Origin: Chara braunii
Taxonomy: Eukaryota > Streptophyta > Charophyceae > Charales > Characeae
Assembly (NCBI GenBank): GCA_003427395.1
Contig: BFEA01000182.1
Coordinates: forward strand, 490,207 to 554,206
Direction: 5' to 3'
DNA: 64,000 bases
Numbering within the stretch: position 1 is the stretch's first letter; each line of letters begins with the position of its first letter. Shown here in pieces: positions 11,302 through 22,432 of the stretch. A program made the position numbers and the translations under genes. The notes below the pieces were generated by a model. It was not told the DNA's origin and did no database searches. It worked only from the letters and a program-made list of their open reading frames with translations.

Positions 11302-12625
11302 CTAAGGAGTTCTATCATTCCCTTGTGGACCTTCATTTTTCTGCCGCCGCTTTTGCCTCAGGGACATATTCAGGCTTTCTTTCATGTACTCGGTTACATC
11401 CATACCTGCCCCTGTGAAGACTACTTCAGCTACTTTCTCAAAGCACTCAGAGTCCATAGGGGTCTTCTTAAGGATTTTTTTCCTTTTCTCCTCGGGTAGG
11501 TGCACCATGAACATTACGCACCTATCTACTTCCGACAACATCCCTCTGTCCACTAGGGACTGAGATAGCCTTTTGAACCTTTTGGTAAAGGCTACCAAGC
11601 TTTCTTGCTCCCCCCTTGTCACTTGGCGCAAACCCTCAATCGTCGCGATTAGGTCGTTGTAGACAAAGGTCCTCAGTAAGATGGCTTTGAAGGTCCTCCA
11701 TCTTCCATCAAGAGGGTAAATTGCCCTAATGGCTTGGTCCAATTCCGGGTCCAAGTGCTGGATAAAGTGATTTATCCACCCCTTCTCAGAAAACTTCGTT
11801 CGGAAGGCGTAGCTCTCCCACTTCTCAACGAACCCAGTCACGTCTCTCCAATAAAATAAAGGGTTTCTACCCCCAAATTGACGTCGTAATAAGGGACGCG
11901 CCTGTCATCGTAGCAGCGGAAATACGGACCTTCTGCTGGCCCGTCTATTACCGGGTCATAGGGCTTATACCAGGCTGGATCCAACTCTTCCACGCGCAGC
12001 CGACTTCGGAGTCGCTCCACAGGACCCTCGTTCAGGGGCCCTCTCCCCCTCTCATCTTCTCGCTCCCATTTGGCGAGAGCTGCACCTCTCCACATTTTTC
12101 CTGCCCTGTCCTACCTATCATCTCATCAGAGACCCAGACAAAGTCGACTTCCCGACCGGCCCATCGGTGCACACCTTCGGTCCGTTCCGTAGTCCGCTCC
12201 TCGACTAATTCTCTTCCTCTGAGGCCCCCTTCCTCATTTCTCCGAGGCCCCCAACCACTTGCCCTATCACGTGTCATTACCGGGCCTCGTCTGCCCCCTT
12301 CTTCCGCATCCACCTGGTCGGCCCACCGAGTTTTGATGGGGATGCCCCTCGTGGCTTCCGCTACTCTTCCTCTTGTCGACACCCTTAATTCCAAGTCCCT
12401 ATGCAAATGCATTTCGGTATCCACTTTTTGCCCGTTGGGGGAGTCTTTCTCTTCAAAGACTGATCCTTACTCCTCTCACCCCTATCTCTTACGCTCTCCG
12501 GCTTTGCCACCCATCCAGTTTCCCTACTCAACTTCATTCCTAGTTCTACCCCGTCTTTTACCTTTGCAACGTCCGTCAACCCCGACAATTACGAGTGCTT
12601 AGGTTCGACCTCGCTCTCCATGCGC
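11302..12625 (-). pseudogene. Gag capsid region (retrotransposon gag domain), multiply frameshifted
   Basis: The best-kept part is 179 codons at 11841-11302: WESYAFRTKFSEKGWINHFIQHLDPEL, YPLDGRWRTFKAILLRTF, GEQESLVAFTKRFKRLSQ and VMFMVHLPEEKRKKILKK. This has the helical W-x-F...L-F-x-R-F-x-L layout of plant gypsy Gag, followed by a basic tail (RQKRRQKNEG). Upstream, charged Arg/Glu-rich segments continue in three frames (12424-12032, 12095-11838, 12588-12385), consistent with two indels. The most upstream segment (LTDVAKVKDGVELGMKL) is in the same frame as the accessory ORF above it, separated by two stops, so the accessory protein and Gag may once have been one polyprotein. Gag would form the virus-like particle. 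Confidence 0.7.
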
Positions 12626-12639
12626 CCTATCGATCCCTT

Positions 12640-13480
12640 TTACTCGCTTTCCTCGCTAGTGCTTGTATCCTCCTTACCGCTGCTACTTTCTTCCAAACTC
12701 TTTCCCTCCTTACTAGACGTTCCTTCCTGGTCACTTCCTACTAATTCTTCGCTCGTCACGGTCCACCACGAGTCTCGTACCAACTTTTCTTCATAGGCCG
12801 CTAGTGCTAAACGAGCGATTTTCAGGTCGGAGACATTCCCAACCCCCTTCTGGGAACAACGCCTTATCAAACCCCTATCTACCTCACCTGCGTGTTGTTG
12901 AACTAGGGGTCTTATGAATTCTCCCACTTGTGCCCACCATTCTAAGTCCGTGTTACTTTGAGACTCCCAACACCGGGTGAACAGCTCGTGTCCCCCCGTT
13001 TCCCCCAAAGAGTAATTTTCTATCACCTGTCCCCGATTTAGGATTTTCCTAACCGCCGAGTCGTTAGGGTAGAGTAGGCGGTACGCCCAAGCGGGAATCT
13101 CCCAGGTTCGGCCGTATGCCGCACAAAGAATCTCTTGTCGCCCCCTATATTCGACTCGGTCTAGCACGCACTCTTCTTAGGGAGTTCCTCCCAGCCTTTT
13201 AAGTCGGCCTAAGGCTCTCTTTTCCTTCCCTTCCGCTAGTTCGGTTGTGAATAGCTGCCTATCGCTGTCGGATAGGAAAATTTCTTCTCTTCACGTTCGG
13301 AGGTTGTCCTCAGAGACCACTGAAAAGCGAATAACTGTTTCTTAATCGTATATTTCAAAGAACTCCACGAGTGTCGTTCCTCCAGTTCTAATCTTAGGGA
13401 GGGTTACTCCATATCTTCCTCCCAACTTCCAAGCTCGTTGCAGGATCCCTACGGGGTTTCTCAGGTCATACCTAATCATC
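12640..13480 (-). pseudogene. Pre-gag accessory module, copy 2 of module A
   Basis: Translation in one frame from an ATG near 13480 gives MIRYDLRNPVGILQRAW, then GVTLPKIRTGG, EIFLSDSDRQLF, EIPAWAYRLLYPNDSAVRKI and ELFTRCWESQ, ending in an acidic Ser/Glu tail (SKEGKSLEESSSGKEDTSTS). Three stops interrupt the N-terminal half; the last 175 codons are open. The order of short blocks matches the segment at 14903-14329 (VTLPK, KIFLSKEGFLEV, VEVPRFIFDMIYPSETVREV, ALLTWCFENP), so these look like two copies of one ~250-residue module. No known domain was recognised. Position immediately upstream of gag, in gag's frame, suggests an N-terminal extension of the Gag polyprotein. Confidence 0.5.
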
Positions 13481-13486
13481 GGCGGT

Positions 13487-13963
13487 TTATCTCACCCTGA
13501 CCAGTCTCTCAGCAGCCGCGACCAAGGAATCTTTACACTTTCGCCGAGCGTCATTGCCCTTTTCGTTTAGCACCTGTCGCAAGACCCGTTCGTATTCTCC
13601 CGTCCTATCCCAATAACGAGCCTCAATCAAGTGTAAACTTGCTTCAAGCAGTACCCCTAACCTCCTAGCATCTTCCTCAATCCTTTGCTCAACCTTCAGA
13701 AGTGACTCTCTCCACTCCCTTGAAAAGCGGGTTCCTCCTGACTCACCTATGGTAATCGAAAATTTGGCTAACATGGTCCATGACCTTCTTTTCCACAGAG
13801 CGAGTCTCCGGATCTCCACAAAGAACTCCCTCTCTGCTCTAGAGACTTGGCCTTCTCGAAGTCCAATGACTAGTTCCGCCACCCCTTCTACTTCTACCTC
13901 GAGGCCGTCTTCTCGGGTCTCCAATTCCCAATTTGTTGAACCCGAGGTAAAGCTAGCTCTCAT
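13487..13963 (-). pseudogene. Pre-gag accessory module, copy 2 of module C (unrecognised)
   Basis: 158 open codons with amphipathic, Arg/Glu-rich sequence predicted to be helical: EREFFVEIRRLALWKRRSW, EWRESLLKVEQRIEEDARR, EASLHLIEARYWDRTGEYERVL. A weak parallel to 15422-15081 (FLEIHATVF...W...ISRE...RESARKVANDL) and to 21300-20842 (LLEEAKRVRRRWINM) suggests a repeated module that precedes module A each time. It overlaps the start of the next segment in a different frame, indicating an indel. No function can be assigned. Confidence 0.4.
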
Positions 13964-14328
13964 GCATGTCTCTCCTCTGAGAGCAGCTCCTCCTTTTGCT
14001 CGTCAAAGATCCTGATACTTGTCGTCTCAAGCGCTTTTATGCTGGCCAAGGAGCCAGGCTAAGCTCTTCTGTGCTCTTCCGAGCAAAGGGTCGGGATCCT
14101 ATAAAGCTCCGTCCCCACCCTGTGTAGCCCCGCTGGTTCCCAATCGTCAGGCTCACTCATGCCTGATGTTCCTTCGCTTGCAGGCCATGGCAATGCGAAT
14201 GAGCTCCGAAGGGTCGAGGCCTTTCAGCCCCGTCTCACAAATCTCGCCAAGGTATCTCCACGAGACCGCCGAGTCCCTCACAGTCGGCCCCAACCTTCAA
14301 ATATGTACCCTAGGTTGTTTAGCCATGA

Positions 14329-14903
14329 CTAGTTGTTATGACTTGGGTTTTCAAAACACCACGTCAAGAGGGCATGCGAGTCTGACCGCGTAAAGCGAAA
14401 CTGATTTAGAACCGTGATCCTCCTCTCCACAACTTCTCTAACCGTCTCAGAGGGGTAGATCATATCGAAGATGAATCTGGGTACTTCCACTGGGTAGCTA
14501 GTAGCAAAATACGGCACCTCCTCAAGCCCAGCGTATGTCGCCCGGTATGCTATTCGGCATCCCCTGGCGACCCTACCTCGTTAACTAACTCCTCTAGTCT
14601 GGCCCTTACGGGCTGAGCGTGCCAAAGAGGATCTTTCCCCAGCTTCAAACTCAAAACCACTTCCAAGAACCCCTCTTTTGAAAGGAAGATCTTAGCTCGC
14701 CCGACAATCAAATCACCTTCATCGCTCACTGTCAGACGGATGAAACCCTTTCCGTGGTAGGTCTCAGCTTCCTCCCTCCGAACCCTCCGGGTTTGAGGGA
14801 TGACAGCTAAGCTTGATTTTGGGAGGGTGACTCGACAAACTTCGCCTTCTTCCTCTACAGGGTGTATAGAGGTCTGATGTGTCCCTAGAACCCTCTTTAT
14901 CAT
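14329..14903 (-). pseudogene. Pre-gag accessory module, copy 1 of module A
   Basis: Two open pieces, 14903-14550 (starting MIKRVLGTHQTS) and 14517-14329, joined by a frameshift near 14530. Blocks in order: RVTLPKSSLAVIPQ, GFIRLTVSDEGDL, AKIFLSKEGFLEVVLSLKLG, VRARLEELVNEVGSP, then VEVPRFIFDMIYPSETVREV and SHALLTWCFENPSH. It aligns block by block with the downstream copy at 13480-12640. Hydrophobic strand-like segments alternate with charged turns. There is no similarity to a family I can name. Confidence 0.45.
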
Positions 14904-15080
14904 AATCCCCTAGGAGAGCTCGTACCCTCTTCAGTTTGCCACTTGCTCCTCTTTGAATATACGAGGGTAGGGGACCTCGGCGACGTGTGCCCTTACTTCT
15001 TCGAATTCTCTTACCCTCTCCAAAATCCTAACTAGTTCTCTTTTTGTTGGCACCCCAGTGTCGACACACCGGGTGCAGAG

Positions 15081-15422
15081 CTAGAATAACCCTAGCGCCC
15101 GGATTCCTGATTGATGGACGGACCGAAGCACCTCTATGACTCTTTCCTCGGAGTGTAAGAGTGCACACGCCAAGTCGTTTGCCACCTTCCTTGCAGATTC
15201 TCGGTAGCTGGTATGTACCTCTCGACTGATCACCAAGCCCCTCCAAATCTCAGTCTTGGAGTCGTCGTCTAAAAAGACCGTCGCATGTATCTCGAGGAAC
15301 CTGCCGATATGCGGCGGACCACCTCTTTGTACTCCTTCCTTCCAAGGCGATCGGTGAGCTCTAACCCACACGTAAGCACCTTCTTTGATTACCTCTCCCC
15401 TCTCAACCTCCCCTCTCAACAC
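15081..15422 (-). pseudogene. Pre-gag accessory module, copy 1 of module C
   Basis: 113 open codons: GEVIKEGAYVWVRAHRSPW, GRFLEIHATVFLDDDSKTEI, WRGLVISREVHTSYRESARK, LLHSEERVIEVLRSV. The block order GEV...YVWV...F/V...W...K resembles the minus-strand translation at about 21300-21080 (GEVTAGGNFVWVES, SVIFVEPASWTKIVVSLVFG), supporting a repeated module. Upstream (15430-15560) coding character fades into the 5-kb island. Function unknown. Confidence 0.4.
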
Positions 15423-16642
15423 TCATCCAATAAGTGGTCACACTGTCGAAGGGCGCAGTGTCCCGGCCCTCCGCAGCATACCTGTTTCCTGCTCATAAAT
15501 CCCTGTTGCGTGCCTGTCTCGCTTCCCTGTTCATAAAACCTTGTTGTGCACCATCATCGCAGGAAAACCTCAGCGGTATACTAAGATCCCTTTCCTACTG
15601 GCCTATGGCCTGTGGTAGTCGTGGGGCGCTTAGGGACGCGACGGCGAAGATATGGAGCGGTTACTTCGAACTGCGCGCCTAACCTCTGCAGCTGGGTTAT
15701 GGGGTAGGTGCGGTGGCGACGGTTACCGCCAGTAAATAAAGAAAGAAAGAAAGAAAAGAAAATAAATGCAAAATTAAGGAAAGGGGGGAAAAGGTTGAGT
15801 GTTGAGCTTTGGATCCGTGCCTAGATTTGAATCGTTGTCCTAGCGCCTCGGGGCCTGATGGTTTTAGTGAGGCCACGGCGAAAGAGAGTTCGAAGCGTCA
15901 TTTTTTTTTATTTTTATTTTATTTTTTAATTAATATTATTAATATTATTATTGCTACTAATTCTCTTATTTGATTTTCCTCTTCTGTCATTTCGCAAGGA
16001 ACTAACGGTTCGTTTATGAATCTTCATTGCAGAACTGGTGGCCAGACCCTTCACTTTCGACTCATTACTAACGTGACCGCTTAGTTGCTGCATAGTGGGA
16101 CCCCAAAACGGGAGCACCCGAGGCCTCATCGGTAGGACACTCATCACCTCCTGTGAGAGGTCATGAGCCCCCTCCTTACCATCGAACACGGGTACCCGTT
16201 AGTTGTAGCCCGATGACTCCTTTTTAGAGGAGAGGGGTTGCTGGTTAGTATCCCGTTATGGGACCACAGTTTCAGGGGTGGAATCATTCCGCAGCAAGAC
16301 GAAGTGACAGGGACTGATAACAAAAAATCAGCAGGTATTATGACCACTGGTGTTTGGTCTCTTGCTTCGTTTTCCTTTTTTTTTTTTTTTTTTTTTCATT
16401 TTATTATTTTCATAATTATAGGCTACTAATAAGTTGAATTCTAAGGGTTATCTAAGTTCCCCATTATGACCACGGGGATTGCGGTAAGCAGCGATCCTAT
16501 AAAGAGAAACGGGGACTGGCCTCTGGCCATTTGGGGCATGAGTGATCTCGCTACACCAAGTGTTGGCGAATCGAGAAAGGGGGGAGGCTAGGCGGCGTGG
16601 TGAGTGTGGGAGATCATTTGTGCGCGCATTCTCATGCTCTGA

Positions 16643-17182
16643 GTGTCTGGTCACGGCTATTCTGGAGTCGGTAGCATAGTACCGTCTAGTCTACTCGAAA
16701 GGGCAGCTATGGCTAGAAGCAATGGACTGCACGACTATAGGCCGAAGTACCTCAAGTTTATCTGGAGGTGGAAACAGATGTCGGATGAGTGGCCTACTGT
16801 GACCGCCATCCTGGACTACAACCGCTGTAATCAGGAGGCCAGACTGAAGGTGAATGTGGAAGGGGGGAAAGAGGAGGAAATGAGAGTAGACCAGGGCCTG
16901 CAGTTGGCGATCACGGAGGCTAAGGACCGACCTGAGAGGAGATGCAGGAGAGATGGGGTCATAGATGAATTAAAAGTGACAGTTTCTTACCTGGAAGCAG
17001 AAACCTCGACAGACATAGTAGAGCGGGAGAAGAGGCACCTGGACCGCGACACGGAGGCTGAAAACGACGAGAGCGACCTGAACGGAGAGACCAAGTCTTG
17101 GCACGGGTTGGATTGGTGGCGATGTAACCACCCGCCAGATGAGTCAGTAGAAGACTGTCTGGAGGCCATCTCGCGTCGATAG
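16643..17182 (+). CDS. Unrecognised ORF, 179 codons
   Basis: Starts with ATG near the head of the island. The N-terminal half has Trp/aromatic-rich YRPKYLKFIWRWKQMSDEW followed by TVTAILDYNRCNQEARLKV; the C-terminal half is highly charged (REKRHLDRDTEAENDESD) and ends GLDWWRCNHPPDESVEDCLEAI. No signal peptide, membrane helix or named domain was seen. It might be a decayed gag fragment, because of the charged helices, or an exon. Codon-level evidence for real coding is lacking beyond the open length, so confidence is low. Confidence 0.25.
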   Translation: MSGHGYSGVGSIVPSSLLERAAMARSNGLHDYRPKYLKFIWRWKQMSDEWPTVTAILDYNRCNQEARLKVNVEGGKEEEMRVDQGLQLAITEAKDRPERRCRRDGVIDELKVTVSYLEAETSTDIVEREKRHLDRDTEAENDESDLNGETKSWHGLDWWRCNHPPDESVEDCLEAISRR

Positions 17183-19574
17183 AGAAGCTGAGGCAAGGGG
17201 CGGTTACACCATCACATATAGAGAGGCCTGTAGCACGGACCTGAGGCGAACCCGAGACGACGAGAGAGAGTTACGAGCGCGACCCTCCTGTTGAAGTCAG
17301 CATTCTCGAACGGGCTTTCCCGATGATGGGGGTGCGGGAGGTCTGTGCATAAGCAGGAAAGAGGGGTCAAACGCCTGACTCCCTAGATGAAGTGAGCCAT
17401 GATCTTGCTAAGGAGAGATACTGGTCGTTCTCGCGGATGCCGTCTCCGTCACAGTGAAGTGGCCATGAGCGAGTGATCGGAACGTCAACAGTGGGTGAGA
17501 AGGAGCTTCTTGCGGGAACGATGTGCTGTCTATGCGAGGGGTGATCCGATTGGGGTCAGATTGCAGCAATAGCAACAGAGACGACATGACAGACTTATGG
17601 ACCACGAGAAGGGCATCGGATGTGAGTAGCATCTATGCGCGCAGCCTGCGACGCTGCGTGAGAACTCACGACTTGTGCTGACATTTCCAGCCTTATCAAT
17701 GTTATTAGTTTTGATGAGTTGTGCTGCTCTTCACCTTTGGTAGGGCAGCCAAGTCTTGGGCATGTGTGAGATACTACCTTCTTGTGCAGCAGGTGTTGCC
17801 TCCCGACTTCTGAAGTCATGACGTCGTGCGCAAAAATCATCACTGTTATCATGAACGAGAGAGATTGCAAAGGCCTTTTAGAGTTGGCGCCTCTTTTCCT
17901 GTTTGAGCTACTATGCTCGAGAGCGCGATAGGCTTACTAGACTTACCCCCAAGAGAATTTTCAACTCGCAATCACGGGCTAAACCTTTCAAACATTGTTG
18001 AGCAATAACTCGTCCGAAGGGGCAATGGGAAGGTGGAAGGGGTCGACACACAAGAGAGTGGCATGTGAATGAAACGTGGAGAATAGTGTGCAAGTGGGCA
18101 CTTTTCTTGTTGGTAGACAGGATTTACTCGTGATAGTAACAAGGCTGAAATCAGGGAATTGGGCGTGCACGGAGCAAACACGAGGGGCATTAGTCGTTAG
18201 CAAGAGATAACTTTAGTTCACGAAAGATACTACTGGGAGAAACCTTGACAAGGGCGCCTTTTTGACACCGTCTGTTCTCCAGTCTGGTATAGTTCGACTT
18301 GATGTTGTGTTTCATCTCAATCCTCCGGGCTTTGTTTTACACCAACCGTCGCTTTACACCTTTAGCGAGTGGCAAGTATGAAACCTCTTGGGTGAACTCC
18401 AAGTTTGCCCGCACTCTGAATATCATTCGCATCTGTGCGGGATTGCTACTCATCGTCATCCCCACTGAGTGCAGTCAGTCGCAGTCTGTGTTCACACTAT
18501 GGAGGACTGCTGGCCATCATGTGTTGTCCAAAGGTTAAGAATGAAGGGAAATGAGTCAAATGACCATTGACTAGTGAGTTTGATAATCGGAACCAGGCTG
18601 AGAAGATGAATCGACAAGGTAAGCTACGGACGTTGGATCGAGTCCTATGCACCCTGAGCCAGTCATCATTATTAATGGGAACGAACATCCTCATAAATTT
18701 TTTGTGCACTATTTGAAAGGGTTGTTGTGCGGTGTGAGCAAGTATCTAGGGGACCTATCAGCACAGGGAATTGTATATGTACCTTCAACTCCAGCTGGTC
18801 CAAGGCACGTAATCGCTGAACAGCATCGATGAATAACTGCTAGCTGAGGGATTCTAGTAATAGTCTAACACGATAGATATTCTGAACTTTACAACATTTC
18901 AGTCTTAACGCTGGCACCCCATCCGATAGAGTCAGAAGTTACCTGTTGGTCTAACACAAGAAAGGAAAACATGAATAGCACCAGCACCTTGACAATGCCC
19001 TGCTCGCTCCATCGGGACAAACGGAAGGCTGGGACGGGAGAATTGTTGAGGACCTTCAACGCTGCATAAAATTTATGAGAACGCAAGCATTGACATCTGT
19101 GAAAGGGCAAAAGTTTATCGAATATGCCATCTATCACCACGGTTCAGATGGGGAGTTACACAACTAACTTTCATCAGTAGAGACAGTTGAACGAGCAAAA
19201 GAGGTTGTCATTTACCACTAGTGAATTTCTCCTTCACAATCATCCCATATAAAAAAAATAACAGGTGACTAGGAAAAGGTCAAGTAGCAATCGAGAATAT
19301 GGGTAACACGTGAGGTGCTACTGCAAGATATCATCCAAGAGTCATACGTAAAAGAGAAACACACTATGTTGACAAAAAGACGGGCAGCAGTCAGAAGCAC
19401 CGTGCATCATCAGAATTTAACCAGCGAAGTAGACAACTCAGACACAAGCAGTCAGGCTAACTACGTAAATCATCAGAAAACGAGGAAGTAAAATTATCAG
19501 TCACATGAGTACAGTTCAATCATTCTCTGTCAGAGGGTCAATACTGGTCAGTCTCAATCAAATAGCTCTCAAGG

Positions 19575-20174
19575 ATGCTTTCCAGTAAATATGTCAGTGC
19601 AGGGGGCTTCAGACAAGAAGGTTTGTCAGTCATTGTCGTTCTCACCAGTTTTGCAGGTGGTATCATCCATGACTTGAAACCCTACATGAAGAAAGGCAAA
19701 GAGACTCATGAGCACTTCGACTCAGCTCGGGTCTCAGCCGCCAGGTACCTCGAGGAGAGAGAAAGAGAGTTTGATAAGAATGGTACAAAGTTGACCCGCA
19801 GTTTTGAACCTAAGCTTTACACCGACTACCCCAAGCCTCCGGTGTCGTTCATTCTCACAGACGGCTCTTGCTGGGGTGACTTGGTAGACCGGGCCAAGAG
19901 ATACATTTCTCCGACGGAGATTGACTATGAGGCAGTGACCGAATCATCCGAGTTTCAACACCTCAGACGAGGGATCTTCTCTCAACCATATCCTCCTACT
20001 CAATGGGAATAATTTTGTGCTATGGTTGATTTCCATATCGTGGAACTTGGATGGATGTGTTCAGAGCTTGCAGGTTTCAGGTGGCTTTATATTCAGAAGG
20101 CTCAATCTCAGGGAGTACATAGGCATGGCTCAAGGTACAAGAGACGTACAACCAAAACGAGAGACCAATGTTGA
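19575..20174 (+). pseudogene. Unrecognised ORF, 145 codons plus a 53-codon in-frame extension after one TAA
   Basis: From the ATG at 19575: a hydrophobic lead (LSVIVVLTSFAGGIIHDL), a charged stretch (KKGKETHEHFDSARVS, YLEEREREFDKNG), then SFEPKLYTDYPKPPVSFILT and DGSCWGDLVDRAKRYISP. The TAA at 20010-20012 is followed in the same frame by FCAMVDFHIVELGWMCSELA and RWLYIQKAQSQG to a TGA at 20172-20174. Protein-like composition on both sides of a single stop suggests a nonsense-mutated gene or exon. No family is recognised. Flanking DNA on either side has no coding signal, so introns or a transposon origin are equally possible. Confidence 0.35.
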
Positions 20175-20589
20175 GACTTTAAGGGGATGAGTGAGGACTC
20201 TTGACTAGTGTTAGCCATGTCTATTCATTTGTACTTTCTTGAGATTATTATGAGTTCGCACTTTTCCCTTATTTATCCTTATCATTCCTTGAGTCAGTTG
20301 GTTTTGCTTCATTTGCATTGACTCTGCTTGATGATTGTGTTCTCTGACAATCCTGTCACGGTTATCAGAATTAGTAAAATTGGTAGAATTGATACATGCA
20401 TAGCACACCAAAATTTCATGATTATTGCATAATCTTTGTTGATTCCTAAGACCGGGGAACGACGAAGATCGCAATTGAAGGGTCTCGCTCGAAGCGGGAA
20501 GCACACAACAGGAAAAGATTTGTTTTAATTAATTTATTATATTTATTGCATACTTCATTCAAAACCCTGAGTGACAGCCTGTTGGTTTT

Positions 20590-21300
20590 CTGGTCGCCCG
20601 AAGAGGTACGACTAAAAAAAGTGCGACAACACGTATGTCCCTTGGAATCAAGACACTTCCTCCTCCACTGGCCTCTACTGACTCAACCGTCCCTCCGTTA
20701 CTAAGAATGAGTCTCACTATCTACCACGCTAGCTTGAATACCCACTCGTGATACCTCTTGGGAGTGAGCGTAACTGCCTTCCCCAGGGACCCAAGCCTCC
20801 TATATATCCCCCAAAGCTTATGCTGAGGAGGGACTCCATGGTTAACACAGTGGGTGTAGAGTAAAACACAACGCTCTGGAGGGCAAACCTAACCTCCTCC
20901 CTCTCTTTGAGAGTTTCAATATCCCTTCCTCATTCTCTTTCAAGGGTACAAAGCATAGCGCCCTTATGGTTACTGGATAGCCAGCTTGCAAAAATTCCCC
21001 CTTGCGAGCGAACCTCTCCCTTTCTTTGACCACAAAATCAAATACCTGTAAGGTCATATTTATCCACCGCCTCCTCACTCTCTTTGCCTCTTCGAGTAGC
21101 GAGTCCAGCCCACCCCCTTAACCAAAGACCAGGGATACCACGATCTTAGTCCACGAGGCTGGTTCAACGAAAATCACTGAAGTAACCCTAAGATACAATA
21201 TTGTCTCCTGTAGGGTCGCCCCTTTTCTTCACGCCCCCGTCGACTCCACCCACACAAAGTTACCTCCAGCGGTGACCTCCCCACCTTTCAACCTTCTCCA
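20590..21300 (-). pseudogene. Accessory coding segment related to modules C and A of the neighbouring element
   Basis: The minus-strand frame reads GEVTAGGNFVWVES, SVIFVEPASWTKIVVSLVFG, LLEEAKRVRRRWINMTLQ and VFDFVVKERERFARK, then after a break VTLTPKRYHEWVFKLAW, TVESVEASGGG and VLIPRDIRVVALFLVV. The order of these blocks parallels 15422-14550. Several stops and frameshifts are present, and coding character ends at about 20590 at the island's edge. It is probably the first of three C-A module pairs, or a fragment of a second related element. Confidence 0.4.
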
Positions 21301-21350
21301 GTCAGGAACTTCTCCGTTCCCTGGGACCAAGATACGAGTCCCTTGTCCCG

Positions 21351-22432
21351 CTAAGTCTGACCTAACAAAGCACCCGAGACCTTTGTCAAAATAAACCATT
21401 CATCATAGAACACGTTTTGTCGCACACAAAAAATCGTCTGATAGCGGTAATCCCGCCCTCCTTCACGATCTCTTTCCGAGTCTAAGGATATCCTTTCTCG
21501 TATCCAGTCAGCCCTAGCTCCGTACGATACTCGGTTATCCACACAATATGTGAAGTACCAATGAAGGGATTTAAAGGATAACCCTATTCTGACCTCCCGC
21601 TCTATCGACCTCACAACTCTCCCCTAGGCGACTCCCTTCGCGCATACTCTCTTGAAGTCGTATGATGGAAAGATGGCTTTGACACAACCTGTAGCACTGG
21701 GGTATTCCCCATCTTGATCACAAGTCACGCGAAAACGAATCGGGAGTCGGTACTGAAGAGGCGCTTGCTCAAAATTTGTCTCAAGACAGGCTTAGCATGG
21801 ATCTCCCAATGTTCCGTCTGAAGCCACCCTAGGACCCAATGGATGACGTAGTCTACCCAAGTCTCTTGGCTCAAGTAAATCGTTCCTTCGCCGCGAACTT
21901 GCTCTCCACTTGTTTCCAGGCCTAGTCCTAGTCCACTGATCCTCCTCCCAAATTCCTACTGCGAATCAAGCCCAAAGAAAACCCCCTTTTTTGAGTCAAT
22001 ACCCCTCTCGTGTCCTGCGAAGTATCTCTCGGTATGATGGTCCAAGAGAATACTAAAGCCATCTTAAACCTTGCGGAGGTCGGCCCTCTCGATTTTAACC
22101 CTACCGTTTTCTGTTCCCTCTATAATCCTAACCATGCCCTATCCTTCCCCTCCGTCGGTTTGCCTTTGCACTATTTCCTCAATAATCGCCACTAGTACAT
22201 TCCAATCGTCCGACCCGTCAAGATAGGCGTCAAGTATTATTGGTGTTGGTCGTTCCCCTTGGGCATAGGTTCGGTAGCCTAACGCATAGAAATACTTGAT
22301 CACATAACTTCCCAACAGTCCCCTTTCCAACCATGACTGGCCGACAACCTCTTCCCAACTACGCAGGAAATCTTCTCCTTGATGTGACCCCTCCTCTACA
22401 TAAAGTGATATGTCAAAGTCCCCCGTCCACAA
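21351..22432 (-). pseudogene. Accessory coding segment, decayed, unrecognised
   Basis: Continuous protein-like translation with a few stops and one frameshift. 22432-22139 contains EDFLRSWEEVVGQSWLERG, VIKYFYALGYRTYAQGE, TPIILDAYLDGSDDW and an acidic end. About 22135-21700 reads GRVKIERADLRKV, YLSQETWVDYVIHWVLGWLQ and FSTDSRFVFA. 21614-21351 reads REVRIGLSFKSLHWYFTY, RADWIRERISLDSER and FYDEWFILTKV. It lies between the basic N-terminal segment (23.3 kb) and the C/A-like segment (20.6-21.3 kb) on the same strand, so one ~900-codon protein is likely. No domain was named. Confidence 0.4.

Larger units (their letters stand above)
8470..15422 (-). mobile_element. Decayed Ty3/gypsy-like LTR retrotransposon (accessory modules, gag, PR, RT), 3' part missing
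   Basis: Read right to left, minus-strand coding sequence runs as accessory modules (15422-12640), Gag (about 12625-11302), CCHC zinc knuckle (11003-10962), aspartic protease (10241-9762), and pre-RT linker plus reverse transcriptase (9634-8470). It then stops abruptly, with no RNase H or integrase. The protein order is that of Metaviridae. Stops and frameshifts occur throughout. No LTRs could be paired for this copy. Its RT is clearly related to the RT of the plus-strand element at 28.7-30.0 kb (GxDLFSGYD versus IDLYSGHDQLPLD; shared ETEV/DETKV and RPDT/KPDPAKT blocks). Confidence 0.8.
15560..20580. other. 5-kb island of different composition between two blocks of minus-strand accessory coding sequence
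   Basis: Minus-strand coding character ends near 15,500 and resumes near 20,590. Between them are AT microsatellite-like runs (15735-15760 GAAA; 15901-15960 T/ATT; 16376-16396 T) and mixed-composition DNA with two plus-strand ORFs described separately. No terminal repeats or target duplications were found by eye. It may be an insertion into one element, or the spacer between two element fragments. Confidence 0.4.

Noticed and set aside
15430-15540. Cys-rich minus-strand peptide (VCCGGPGHCALRQCDHLLDEC region) as a zinc knuckle
   Set aside because: Cys/His spacing does not fit CX2CX4HX4C and it lies in a frame without neighbours.
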